Positions 1 to 7,363 of a stretch of 16,322 nt of DNA are shown here, piece after piece; the first letter of the stretch is position 1; every line of letters begins with the position of its first letter. The DNA lies in assembly GCA_029865515.1 (NCBI GenBank), contig JAOUGQ010000042.1, positions 1-16,322 of the forward strand, read 5' to 3'. The stretch comes from Nitrospirota bacterium (GTDB lineage: Bacteria > Nitrospirota > Nitrospiria > Nitrospirales > UBA8639). Under the pieces are notes generated by a model. The model made no database searches. It was not told where the DNA came from and was given only the letters and a program-made list of their open reading frames with translations. Made by a program: the position numbers and the translations under genes.

Positions 1-1902
1 CTCACCGACCTTCCGGCTCAACATGCCTGCGCCTCCCCATGCAACCAATCCGCGACCCGGCAGACGGCCCGCCCTCACGCCATACGAGAAGATGGCAGAT
101 CTGGCTCTTCGCCGTCTTCACCACCACACCATGGCAAGAGAACAGGCTCACACCATGATGGAGCCTCGAGGTTCACTGATTTGCACGAACCGTGGCCAGA
201 AATTCTCAAACTCGCCCGTCAACTCCAAGGACGGTTCCGTCACCTGTCGCTGCATTGCGGGGGCATCGTCATTGTCCCTGACGACCTCCGCCGCTATGTG
301 CCGGTAGAAGTGGCAGCCAAGGGTGTACCGGTCATTCAATGGGAAAAAGATCAAACGGAGGATGCCGGCCTAGTCAAAATCGATCTTCTGGGCAATCGAT
401 CCCTGGCCGTCATTCGAGATGCCATTGCGGCAATTGCCGCAAACACGGGCCGACATATCGACTATGCCACGTGGGACCCGATACACGATCCCAAGACCCA
501 ACAGCTCATTCAACGAGGCGAGACGATCGGATGTTTTTATATTGAATCGCCCGCCACCCGCCTGCTCCTGAGAAAACTCTGGACGGGCATGCCCGCCCAT
601 CGGCGCGCATGCGCCGACGTCTTTGAATATCTCATCATCGTCTCATCGTTGATTCGTCCCGCGGCAAACCGGTTCATTCAAGAATTTGTCCGGCGGGCAC
701 ATGGCAAAGCTTATCGTCCTCTGCATCCGTTGGTGGAAGACGTGCTCGTGGAAACCCACGGCATTATGGTGTATCAAGAAGACGTCACCAAAGTAGCCAT
801 GGGCCTAGCAGGATTTTCCGTGGAAGACGGCGATCAACTCCGGAAAGTCCTCAGCAAGAAACATAAGCAACGACAGCTTCGCGATTACCAACGCCAGTTT
901 CTCGACGGCGCGCGCGCGCGGGGCGTGGATGCGCGAACGATTGAGCGGGTGTGGGCCATGACGATGAGTTTTGCGGGCTATAGTTTCTGTAAGCCGCATT
1001 CGGCCAGTTATGCCCAGGTGTCGTGTAAATCCGCCTATCTTCGTGCGCATTATCCTGCTGAATTCATGGCCGCCGTCATCAGCAATCAGGGCGGGTTTTA
1101 TTCCTCTTTCGCCTATCTGTCGGAAGCCCACCGGATGGGACTGACCGTCCTCCCCCCAGACATCAATACCAGCGTGTGGGGATACGAGGGAGCGGGAACA
1201 ACCATCCGCATGGGCTTGATGCAAATTAAGGGATTAGCACGGGGATTCGTTGATCGTCTTCTCGAAGAACGGCATCGCCGCGGCGCATTTCAATCGTTTC
1301 ACGATTTTCTGACCCGCCTCACCCCCGAACCGGCCCAGACTCGTTTGTTGATTCTGGCAGGCTGCTTCGATGCCATTGCTGGAGAGGTCACTCGCCCTGG
1401 CCTGCTCTGGCGCATCTATGCCGAGCATCCAACCTGTGGGCTCTCCTCACCCAAAGCAGCGGCACAACACGTCACCCCGCTGCTGCCAACCGCTCGTCGC
1501 CTCCCGATTCCCAACGAGTATGTCACAGAACAGATGATTCAGCATGAGATCGACCTCTTCGGCTTCCCCCTCCGATGCCATCCGTTGACACTCTATGCGA
1601 AACACTTACAAGGCCTGAAGATCACCCCCGCGACAGAGATGACCGCGCATATCGGCCGCCGGGTGACGATGGTTGGCTGGCTGATCACAGAAAAATCCGC
1701 ATCGACCATCCGTGGCGAACCAATGGAATTTATCACCCTGGAAGATACCACTGGCCTGTACGATGCCACGTTGTTCCCCGCCACGTTTCAGCGGTACGGG
1801 CCATTACTCACAAACGACCGGCCGCTTCTTCTCGAGGGATTGGTGGAGGAAGACTTTACCACCACCACACTAACGGTACGCCACATACAAGTGGTCGGTT
1901 AA
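1..1902 (+). CDS. DNA polymerase III alpha subunit, DnaE family (C-terminal part, 5' incomplete)
   Basis: Replicative or translesion C-family DNA polymerase, adding nucleotides to a primed template in the cytoplasm. From the TTG at 181 (a formal start only, since the frame stays open to base 1) the 573 residues match the DnaE C-terminal half. HLSLHCGG lies at 21-28, and EDAGLVKIDLLG at 60-71 carries the third catalytic Asp (D68). Next come the helix-hairpin-helix region with QEDVTKVAMGLAGFS, the SFAGYSFCKPHSASYA block and FMAAVISNQGGFYSSFAYL. A C-terminal OB-fold follows at about 490-573 (GRRVTMVGWL...). The PHP domain and the palm Asp pair lie upstream or are missing. The AYLSEAHRMGL and PPDIN segments resemble error-prone DnaE2/ImuC-type enzymes, but the HSASYA block is more like DnaE1, so the subtype is open. 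In-frame residues before about 165 nt are Ser/Pro/His-rich and not recognisable as DnaE. G+C is visibly higher than downstream. Confidence 0.85.
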   Translation, partial: LTDLPAQHACASPCNQSATRQTARPHAIREDGRSGSSPSSPPHHGKRTGSHHDGASRFTDLHEPWPEILKLARQLQGRFRHLSLHCGGIVIVPDDLRRYVPVEVAAKGVPVIQWEKDQTEDAGLVKIDLLGNRSLAVIRDAIAAIAANTGRHIDYATWDPIHDPKTQQLIQRGETIGCFYIESPATRLLLRKLWTGMPAHRRACADVFEYLIIVSSLIRPAANRFIQEFVRRAHGKAYRPLHPLVEDVLVETHGIMVYQEDVTKVAMGLAGFSVEDGDQLRKVLSKKHKQRQLRDYQRQFLDGARARGVDARTIERVWAMTMSFAGYSFCKPHSASYAQVSCKSAYLRAHYPAEFMAAVISNQGGFYSSFAYLSEAHRMGLTVLPPDINTSVWGYEGAGTTIRMGLMQIKGLARGFVDRLLEERHRRGAFQSFHDFLTRLTPEPAQTRLLILAGCFDAIAGEVTRPGLLWRIYAEHPTCGLSSPKAAAQHVTPLLPTARRLPIPNEYVTEQMIQHEIDLFGFPLRCHPLTLYAKHLQGLKITPATEMTAHIGRRVTMVGWLITEKSASTIRGEPMEFITLEDTTGLYDATLFPATFQRYGPLLTNDRPLLLEGLVEEDFTTTTLTVRHIQVVG

Positions 1903-1954
1903 CACAAATCCTGCTAATTGGACGTCCACCATTCAGCAGATAGCGTCTGACAAA

Positions 1955-2545
1955 TCATCGTCCTTTCAGGTGAGGCGAGGAAGACGGAGAAGAAAAATTC
2001 AGGTGATATTTCAAGAAACACCCCAATTGAGGGTCAAGGTCGACCTTTTGATTGGAAACCAGAATGACCAGACCGGGGTAAGCCTTCAACCTTTCCAATA
2101 CATAACTGACCTCGATATTCGCATATCGATCATGACTATCTTTCACCTCGCTCCGCTTTCCAAACAAGGCATCGGCCTCATCAAACAGCAACACCGCCTT
2201 CTTCGCTTCGGCAGTCTTCAATACACGGGCCAGATTCTTTTCCGTCTCCCCGATATACTTGCTGAAAACCTGACTGAGATTCACGCGATACATCGAAAAC
2301 CTTAACTCCCGGGCCATGATTTCCGCGGCCATCGTTTTTCCCGTACCGCTGGGACCCGAGAAAAGCGCAATCGTCCCCTGAGAAGACTCGGGTTTTTTTC
2401 GAAAGCTGGGCACCATGAACCCTGTCCTGGATTCCCGAGCCATCTGCCTTAAAAGGCCGATTTGTCCACTTGAAAACCTCAGACTGGACCCGGTGCCAGC
2501 AGAAACAAGATTTTTACTGGTAGGCTGTGAACACGGATTGGCCAT
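1955..2545 (-). pseudogene. Truncated CDC48-like AAA+ ATPase, injection-system type, probably decaying
   Basis: AAA+ ATPase module of 197 codons from ATG 2545, which has GAAGGAG just upstream; an in-frame TTG at 2572 is less likely. Seen from the ATG: Walker A GPSGTGKT, the pore-side segment SKYIGETEKNL, Walker B LLFDEADALF followed by GKRSEVKDSHDRYANIEVSYVLERL, and sensor 1 VSNQ. This is the signature of the CDC48-like ATPase encoded in extracellular contractile injection (Afp/PVC-like) clusters and relatives. Family members usually read DPAFLRRLRYHLNF after sensor 1. Here the colinear text is DPQLGCFLKYHLNF, so Cys-Phe occupies the arginine-finger pair. The frame then ends 12 residues later without the alpha-helical lid. 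Another frame continues to a stop at 1914-1916 with SPERTMICQTLSAEWW, similar to the start of a lid (ERxxIWxxLF), suggesting a frameshift. No injection-system genes lie nearby. It may still be translated as a short protein. Confidence 0.62.
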
Positions 2546-3407
2546 CGCTCCTTCATCCTGGGAAAAAAGCAAACACGAATATGCTCAGACACCAATCAGA
2601 TCTGTTCGTTCTTTACTCTTACCTCAATGAGAACAGGGCTTCCTGAACTAGGATGATCACTAACAGAGCAAGAATAATCGATTTGCATCCAAACACCAAA
2701 TCTTTAATATATACCATTCGGCTTTAATGAACAAAAAAGCTCTTGCACTTGCAGGAACGATCCCTCTTCGCGTTCTACGCCCAGATCTCTTTTTTATATG
2801 TTACATAGTGTGTTGTTGTCGGGGTTACTGCATTCGCCCATCAATAGTTTTTTCCTGCTACGCGATGCGCGATGAAATCTGGAGGGCCTCCTTTCATTTG
2901 CAGATTTATTCATTGCCATACATGTTCCCCGCAGGCACGAGGATGAACCGGCGTGAGGATGAATCAAGATTGAAATTGGTGAGCAGCTAGAAGAGGCGCG
3001 AGTCGTTTCTTGACATTCTGGGATCTGGATATGCAAGGGTAAGTTGGAATCACGACTCCACATCAGCCAAGGAGTTTCGTGTGAGGGCGTCAGATCACAT
3101 TTTGCAGTCCTGAGATCACAATACAACACAGGAAAAGTACCCTATCATCATCTCTCAAATGTTCAGGAAGAAGCCCCAGGCTTCCTCTGGCTCCTCTCCT
3201 ATTAACAATTTCTTTCCTATTCATTAGCTTACATGCGAGCTTGCGTGCGTTACATCTGATCGTTTGAACTTCTTGGAAGATGGTCCGTGTACCATGACTT
3301 TGGGTTTCACCCCCCCTTCCCGCCTCGCAAGCAATTTAATTAGATACCGACAAGGAGAATGGAAGTGCAGTTGCAACTTCATTCGGTAGAGAGAGGGAGT
3401 ACCGATT
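2546..3407. other. Long intergenic stretch without a supported gene
   Basis: About 860 bases, A+T-richer than the flanks. ORFs of 87 (+) and 111 (-) codons exist here but lack ribosome binding sites and protein-like composition. Small structures visible: an inverted repeat AAATCTG 2875-2881 / CAGATTT 2901-2907 enclosing GGAGG-G-CCTCC (2881-2891); a repeated AGGATGAA near 2939-2964; and ATGGT/ACCAT arms near 3279-3294. None forms a recognised riboswitch, tRNA or terminator. The 3' end must hold the promoter of the small gene at 3408, but I see no convincing -35/-10 pair. Confidence 0.5.
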
Positions 3408-3662
3408 ATGACATTACCAGAAGTGGGAGCCATTCAATTTCTACAACCCGCATCATCGGAGGTTCATGCACGAAAGCACGTGACCGCCGTTAAATCCGAT
3501 GAGGACGGCGACAAAGCTAGAGGCCAACGAGAACGGGGACCCACGCCTCCCATCCAGGACCAGGTAACCTTGTCGAAGGAGGCTCAGGCATTGGCCACAT
3601 CAACCAGTCCAACCTCAAACAACAATTCATTTCAGCAATCCCCTTCCCCTTTTGACCGCTGA
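3408..3662 (+). CDS. Small hypothetical protein with a VTLSKEAQAL motif
   Basis: I do not recognise this 84-residue protein. It is hydrophilic, with no signal peptide or membrane segment. A charged middle (KSDEDGDKARGQRER, about 29-43) leads to DQVTLSKEAQAL at 51-62 and a Ser/Asn/Gln-rich tail. Short peptides of the form D-x-V-x-L-S-x-E-A occur in flagellar and surface-associated small proteins, including FlgM N-termini, but the FlgM sigma-binding helices are absent, so that link is only suggestive. Support for being a real gene: AGGGAG eight bases before the ATG, an isolated position after a long empty stretch, and a strong intrinsic terminator 34 bases after the stop. Confidence 0.6.
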   Translation: MTLPEVGAIQFLQPASSEVHARKHVTAVKSDEDGDKARGQRERGPTPPIQDQVTLSKEAQALATSTSPTSNNNSFQQSPSPFDR

Positions 3663-3695
3663 GATTCGTGAAGACGAAACACCTCATTTGGTGAC

Positions 3696-3730
3696 GCCCG
3701 GCTCTTTCACGAGGCCGGGCTTTTTATTTA
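3696..3730 (+). terminator. Rho-independent terminator of the small gene at 3408
   Basis: Perfect 7-bp G+C-rich stem GCCCGGC (3696-3702) / GCCGGGC (3714-3720), 11-base loop, followed at once by TTTTTATTTA. It lies 34 bases after the stop codon and between convergent genes, so it ends transcription of the 3408 gene. Confidence 0.88.
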
Positions 3731-3784
3731 CTTCTTTCATGTCCCTGCCACCCTTCGCCCTCTCTTGCACCCCCTCCAGCTTGG

Positions 3785-4456
3785 TTAGCGCCGCTCATAC
3801 AGAAGTTCGCAGGCCTGCTCATATCCTTGAATCCATCCTTCCTGATAGGCCTCGCCTAAGCTTCGCCGGACCTGATCCATTTGACCGGACTCACGAATCG
3901 AACCTGGGACCGCCGAGCACACCATTTCCACGGCCACATCCACGAGACGCTCTCGTCGTTGTTTCAGCTCCTCGGACACGAGTTCCTCTAACACTTCCGT
4001 GCCCCGTTGCATGACAACTTTTTCCAAAAAGGTGTCGTACCCCTGGGCACAAATGGCCCGCTCCCGAATAATTTCTAATTCTTCTTTGATTTTCTGTGTA
4101 TTGCGCATCAGCACCATAAAGAGTTGCTTGCGGGATTCTTCCCTGAGGGTGTCTTCCATTCGTTGCAAGACCACCGATGGAGAAACGGATTCATCGGGCT
4201 CCGGTTCCGTATCCCGTCGGTGTACCATCGGCTCCACATATCCCAGCCGTAAGCGATCATAGGTTTTTCGAGCTTCCGGATCACCCAAAATTTCATAGGC
4301 GGCATTCACTTCTCGAATTTTGTGCTCCGCCTGTCGATCGCCTCGATTCCGGTCCGGATGAAATTGAAGAGCTAATTTCCTATAGGCTTTTTTTATCTCT
4401 TCTTGCGATGCTTGAAGAGCGACCCCAAGAACCGCATAATAATTCAAAATTGCCAT
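3785..4456 (-). CDS. J-domain protein (DnaJ-like co-chaperone, class III type)
   Basis: Co-chaperone that would stimulate the ATPase of a DnaK-type Hsp70. The J domain covers about residues 4-70: NYYAVLGVALQASQEEIKKAYRK, the diagnostic HPD at 33-35, then EVNAAYEILGDPEARKTYD. There is no Gly/Phe region and no CxxCxGxG zinc finger, so it is not DnaJ itself but a J protein with its own C-terminal module. That module (about 90-223) is strongly charged and helical, probably partly coiled coil (MEDTLREESRKQL..., KIKEELEIIRERA...), and ends with GWIQGYEQACELLYERR. No membrane segment. The ATG at 4456 has AAGGA eight bases upstream. It is divergent from the exported protein at 4571 and stands alone, so its client cannot be inferred from context. 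Confidence 0.9.
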   Translation of the reverse strand: MAILNYYAVLGVALQASQEEIKKAYRKLALQFHPDRNRGDRQAEHKIREVNAAYEILGDPEARKTYDRLRLGYVEPMVHRRDTEPEPDESVSPSVVLQRMEDTLREESRKQLFMVLMRNTQKIKEELEIIRERAICAQGYDTFLEKVVMQRGTEVLEELVSEELKQRRERLVDVAVEMVCSAVPGSIRESGQMDQVRRSLGEAYQEGWIQGYEQACELLYERR

Positions 4457-4570
4457 TCGAGTGTTTCCTTACACCATTAACTCGTTCACTTCGTTATGCC
4501 ATAATAATTTGATCAATTCTCCACCCTCAATCAGCTTTGCGCGTTTTCTGTGAAGGATGGCAACACGTCT

Positions 4571-5098
4571 ATGTCCTATTGCTCCAAGAGTCTGTTGACA
4601 GGAGCCGGGATTCTTCTCTTGGTGGTTGGGACCGGCAATGCCCTTCCGCCGGCATTCCCCACGGGATCGGACCAGAAGTTAAGCCCCTTCCCCTCCTCGC
4701 TCTCTTTTTTCTGGCTGACCTCCTCCCCTCGACCCCGCCTTTCTACTTTTACCATACCACCCGAACACGTCTCTATTACCAAGCTTCTCAGTAACGGAGC
4801 GGCCTACCATCAACGCCTTGTGGCCGTTCGAGGGATTGTCACACAACCGGAACTTCATCTTGACGAATCAGAGCTGTTTATCAATTTTGTGTTTCGTCTT
4901 GCAGATGGCAACCAATCGGTTGTCGTCTTTGGTCGGCACGATCGAACGCAAGGCGCTCCATCGATTTCCCTGGATCTTTCTGTGGAGGTGATCGGAGTCT
5001 TTTGGAAAGAACGAGATTTACATGAATCTCACATTTTCAATACGATTGAAGCCCTCACTGTCGACCCTGACCCTCCCCTCATTCCAGAGAACACCTAG
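4571..5098 (+). CDS. Exported hypothetical protein with an OB-like C-terminal region
   Basis: Not assigned to a named family. From ATG 4571 (175 residues) it begins with a classical signal peptide: MSYCSK, then a hydrophobic core LLTGAGILLLVVGTG, with likely cleavage after NA (about residue 24). A GTG start at 4550 would add seven residues; AAGGA at 4553-4557 favours the ATG, although spacing is long. A Pro/Ser-rich linker follows. The region from about 80 to 170 alternates beta strands in an OB-fold-like order (QRLVAVRGIVTQPEL, LFINFVFRLADGNQSVVVF, LSVEVIGVFWKERDL). Such folds in exported proteins may bind ligands or protein partners. It converges on the glycosyltransferase gene with only 23 bases between stops. 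Confidence 0.7.
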   Translation: MSYCSKSLLTGAGILLLVVGTGNALPPAFPTGSDQKLSPFPSSLSFFWLTSSPRPRLSTFTIPPEHVSITKLLSNGAAYHQRLVAVRGIVTQPELHLDESELFINFVFRLADGNQSVVVFGRHDRTQGAPSISLDLSVEVIGVFWKERDLHESHIFNTIEALTVDPDPPLIPENT

Positions 5099-5121
5099 GC
5101 GGGACCAGGATCTCTCCCCCT

Positions 5122-6210
5122 TCAGGATTGCAAATAGGTTCTCAGCAGACGAACAGCGGCGCTATTGCCCGGCAAGGGAGGAGGCTCTGGTGGATCCGGC
5201 ACCTGGAGCACGGCTCGAAGAGTCGCTTCCCAATTTCCAGATTCAAAGTCATCACGGGAGAGTTCCATGCCCCGTCCATGTCGATGGGTATAATCCACAA
5301 GACATTGTTCGTCAACAAAATTTCCACGGCGAACGTAGACCAACGCTTTTCCAAAGTGCACAGCGGCCATGACTGTCCCATACCCAGGCTTGGTCATGAT
5401 GATATCGACCTGCTTGATGATTTCCGAAAAGGGAATGGCCAGGTCTTCGAGACGATGCACTCGTACAGAGGATTGAAAGAGTGGCAGGTCGCCGACCAGG
5501 AAGTGAAGCCCGGCTATTGATTCCATCGCCTTAATTGGAAGGCTGTTGAGTGGTATACCGCCAAAAGCAATCAGTACAATTACGTCGTTCTCTGCGACCC
5601 CCAAGATTTTCCGTAAATCGTGTGAGTTCGGCTTCATGAGAGGCACAGAGGGCCCCACATCATCCATCGATGGAAACGCCGGCATCTCGATGCCCGGATG
5701 CAGCCGGATGAGATGATCTGCCAGGGCATATCCGTTTCGAATGGTTTCGAGAATTGAACGGTGGCTTAGGGAATGGTCGTGCATATACGGCTCTAACACG
5801 CGATCCCAGGAGAGCGAGGCAATTCCCACCACCGGGCAATGCGCCTGGGCTGCGGCGGCTATGGCCAGATGGGAAATATTGGATACCACGAGATTCGCCT
5901 TGGCCGATCGAATGGCTCGGCCTTCCTCAACAATCTTATGCTCCCAATTTGTGTGAAATTGGGTATAGGCATCCCATGTCGCCTCCACATCAAGATCCAA
6001 GGGCCCTTGTTGAATACAGCCAACATCTTGTTGGGCTACTTGAAGTTCCCACTTCACCTGCAAGTGCCGTTGAAAGAAATCGGCAGGGACTTGGGTGCGT
6101 ACAATCACCTGCAAGTCATCAATCACGGTTCCCAATTCATTTAAAATTGGCATTAATTGCGCGGCATGCCCAAAGCCATGGGCCGAGATCGAACACCACA
6201 CGACCGTCAT
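5122..6210 (-). CDS. GT-B fold glycosyltransferase-like protein
   Basis: Predicted cytoplasmic glycosyltransferase using a nucleotide-sugar donor; the acceptor is unknown. It has 362 residues. The N-terminal Rossmann half opens with a glycine-rich loop AHGFGHAAQLMPILNEL (10-26), typical of MurG/GT28-like enzymes and of the N-terminal half of plant L-arabinokinases. The second half carries VLIAFGGIP (212-220) and the donor-site segment VDIIMTKPGYGTVMAAVHFG (268-287), where TKPG and the following helix match the MurG-like donor loop. VRRGNFVDEQ (293-302) follows. Length and two-domain layout are complete. The start is well placed: GAGGAG sits six bases before the ATG. It is a single gene, divergent from the TPR lipoprotein at 6366, with no sugar-nucleotide biosynthesis genes beside it. 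Confidence 0.8.
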   Translation of the reverse strand: MTVVWCSISAHGFGHAAQLMPILNELGTVIDDLQVIVRTQVPADFFQRHLQVKWELQVAQQDVGCIQQGPLDLDVEATWDAYTQFHTNWEHKIVEEGRAIRSAKANLVVSNISHLAIAAAAQAHCPVVGIASLSWDRVLEPYMHDHSLSHRSILETIRNGYALADHLIRLHPGIEMPAFPSMDDVGPSVPLMKPNSHDLRKILGVAENDVIVLIAFGGIPLNSLPIKAMESIAGLHFLVGDLPLFQSSVRVHRLEDLAIPFSEIIKQVDIIMTKPGYGTVMAAVHFGKALVYVRRGNFVDEQCLVDYTHRHGRGMELSRDDFESGNWEATLRAVLQVPDPPEPPPLPGNSAAVRLLRTYLQS

Positions 6211-6365
6211 TTTTTACTCCTCTACTTTGAACACGATGATTTTTTTGACTGAAAAGAAAAAAGACGGAGTTATGAGCTTGCGAGGACAGCTCCCAAGTTC
6301 ATAGAATCATTTCAGATCTGTTGACTGACACTTCTCGTATGCGTATTCCCTCGGCGTTTGACTCT

Positions 6366-6836
6366 ATGAACTGGAACATGCGATCCCCTTTACGAATGGC
6401 ATGGTCCATCGCTCTCTTGATGTGCATTCTCAGTGCATGTACGCCCCATTCCCGAAGACCCTTGCCCTCCTCTCAACCCCCGACTCCCGTAGGAACGGGA
6501 GAATCCGACACTTCTTCCGTTGAACACCAATTATTGGCTACCGTCAAAAACGCCGAAGGCTTAGGACCAGGGAACCCCCTGCTCTTAAGTAGTCTCTACA
6601 GTCTAGCCACGTATTACGAAGATCGAAAAGAATATGACAAAGCCGCGGCTCAATATGAGCGAGCCCTGAAGCTTAAAGAAGAAGCGAATGGTCCTAATCA
6701 TCCCGACGTGGCGGCCATTCTTCAACGCTATGCCCGACTTCTGCAAGAAGCCAAGCGACCTTCCGAAGCAGCCAATCTCCTCCTTCGCGCCGATGCCATT
6801 CTCGCCCGTTCCTCCTCCCCCGCTCCCCGTCAATAG
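6366..6836 (+). CDS. TPR-containing lipoprotein
   Basis: Probable membrane-anchored scaffold protein. From ATG 6366 (156 residues) a lipoprotein signal peptide runs MRSPLRMAWSIALLMCILSAC, with lipobox ILSAC and lipidated Cys25. Other starts (TTG 6321, ATG 6339, ATG 6378) are possible because none has a clear Shine-Dalgarno sequence; any of them keeps the lipobox. A Pro/Ser/Thr-rich linker (29-52) leads to at least two kinesin-light-chain-type TPR helices pairs: LLLSSLYSLATYYEDRKEYDKAAAQYERALKLKEEANGPNHPDV... (split here for description; about 72-115) and VAAILQRYARLLQEAKRPSEA (115-135). TPRs bind peptides or partner proteins. No operon partner is evident. Confidence 0.78.
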   Translation: MNWNMRSPLRMAWSIALLMCILSACTPHSRRPLPSSQPPTPVGTGESDTSSVEHQLLATVKNAEGLGPGNPLLLSSLYSLATYYEDRKEYDKAAAQYERALKLKEEANGPNHPDVAAILQRYARLLQEAKRPSEAANLLLRADAILARSSSPAPRQ

Positions 6837-7031
6837 ACTTTAGCCAGAATACGTCCCCCGATACGTCATTTGGGGCCCTGTTGCTCCGGAAAAATTTACC
6901 TACCGTCCCTCTTCTTTTCCTTGTTTTTAGGCAGTTTGTGGCCTTTTTTGCTTATTCTTCTACTTTATTTTTGGCATAAGAATTGTCTCTTAGAGAAGAA
7001 TCCTTTACCAATTTTGACCAAGGATCTGTTC

Positions 7032-7316
7032 ATGAAAAAACCGATTCAGACCAAAAAAAAGCTTGGCCAGCCGCGCAAAAGCACTCAAAAAAAGACATTG
7101 ACAAAAACGGCCTCAAATGACACTCATCCCCGTTGCTCTCGATGCGGGTCACGAACAGTTCATTTAGAGCAGTTGGAGCAGGAACTTCTTGTCACACTCA
7201 GCTTGCACTGTCTGATCTGTGGACATTACACCTTTATCGGGCGGCCGGTGATTCGTTTATTACGCCGGCCAAACGTAACGATTCCTGATTCCATCAAACG
7301 GTCTGTGGGAATGTAG
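7032..7316 (+). CDS. Small zinc-ribbon protein with a basic N-terminus
   Basis: Ninety-four residues from ATG 7032, which has AAGGA seven bases upstream. The frame is open back to a TTG at 6870 that would add a hydrophobic segment (SLFFSLFLGSLWPFLLILLLYF), but that start lacks a ribosome binding site and the ATG is preferred. The N-terminal 30 residues are very Lys-rich (KKPIQTKKKLGQPRKSTQKK), as in nucleic-acid-contacting tails. Two Cys pairs, C35-x2-C38 and C60-x2-C63, form a four-Cys zinc ribbon around a hydrophobic LLVTLSLHCLICG strand. A role in nucleic-acid or protein binding is inferred; no specific family is recognised. Confidence 0.65.
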   Translation: MKKPIQTKKKLGQPRKSTQKKTLTKTASNDTHPRCSRCGSRTVHLEQLEQELLVTLSLHCLICGHYTFIGRPVIRLLRRPNVTIPDSIKRSVGM

Positions 7317-7326
7317 GGAACGTTCC
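7317..7326. repeat. Perfect 10-bp palindrome GGAACGTTCC
   Basis: It begins immediately after the stop codon of the zinc-ribbon gene, in the 47-base gap between two convergent genes. There is no T-tract on either side, so it is not a standard terminator. It may be chance. Confidence 0.4.
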
Positions 7327-7363
7327 ACCTCCACTGTCCTCTGCCCTTCCCCGTCCCTTCCTT

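Noticed and set aside
2727..2990. 87-codon plus-strand ORF
   Set aside because: It overlaps the chance ORF on the other strand, lacks a Shine-Dalgarno sequence and shows no domain.
2821..3060. Riboswitch (for example a c-di-GMP type) upstream of the small gene at 3408
   Set aside because: None of the conserved core segments could be found, only short inverted repeats.
2794..3129. 111-codon minus-strand ORF in the empty stretch
   Set aside because: No ribosome binding site, scattered Cys/Ser/Met composition and no motif; looks like a chance ORF.
3165..3186. AGGAAG/CTTCCT hairpin as a terminator
   Set aside because: The stem needs a bulge and no T-tract follows, and there is no gene just upstream.
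3880..3945. tRNA-like T-arm text (GGTTCGATTC on the minus strand)
   Set aside because: It lies inside the J-domain gene in frame, the flanks do not pair as a T stem, and no D or anticodon arm is present.
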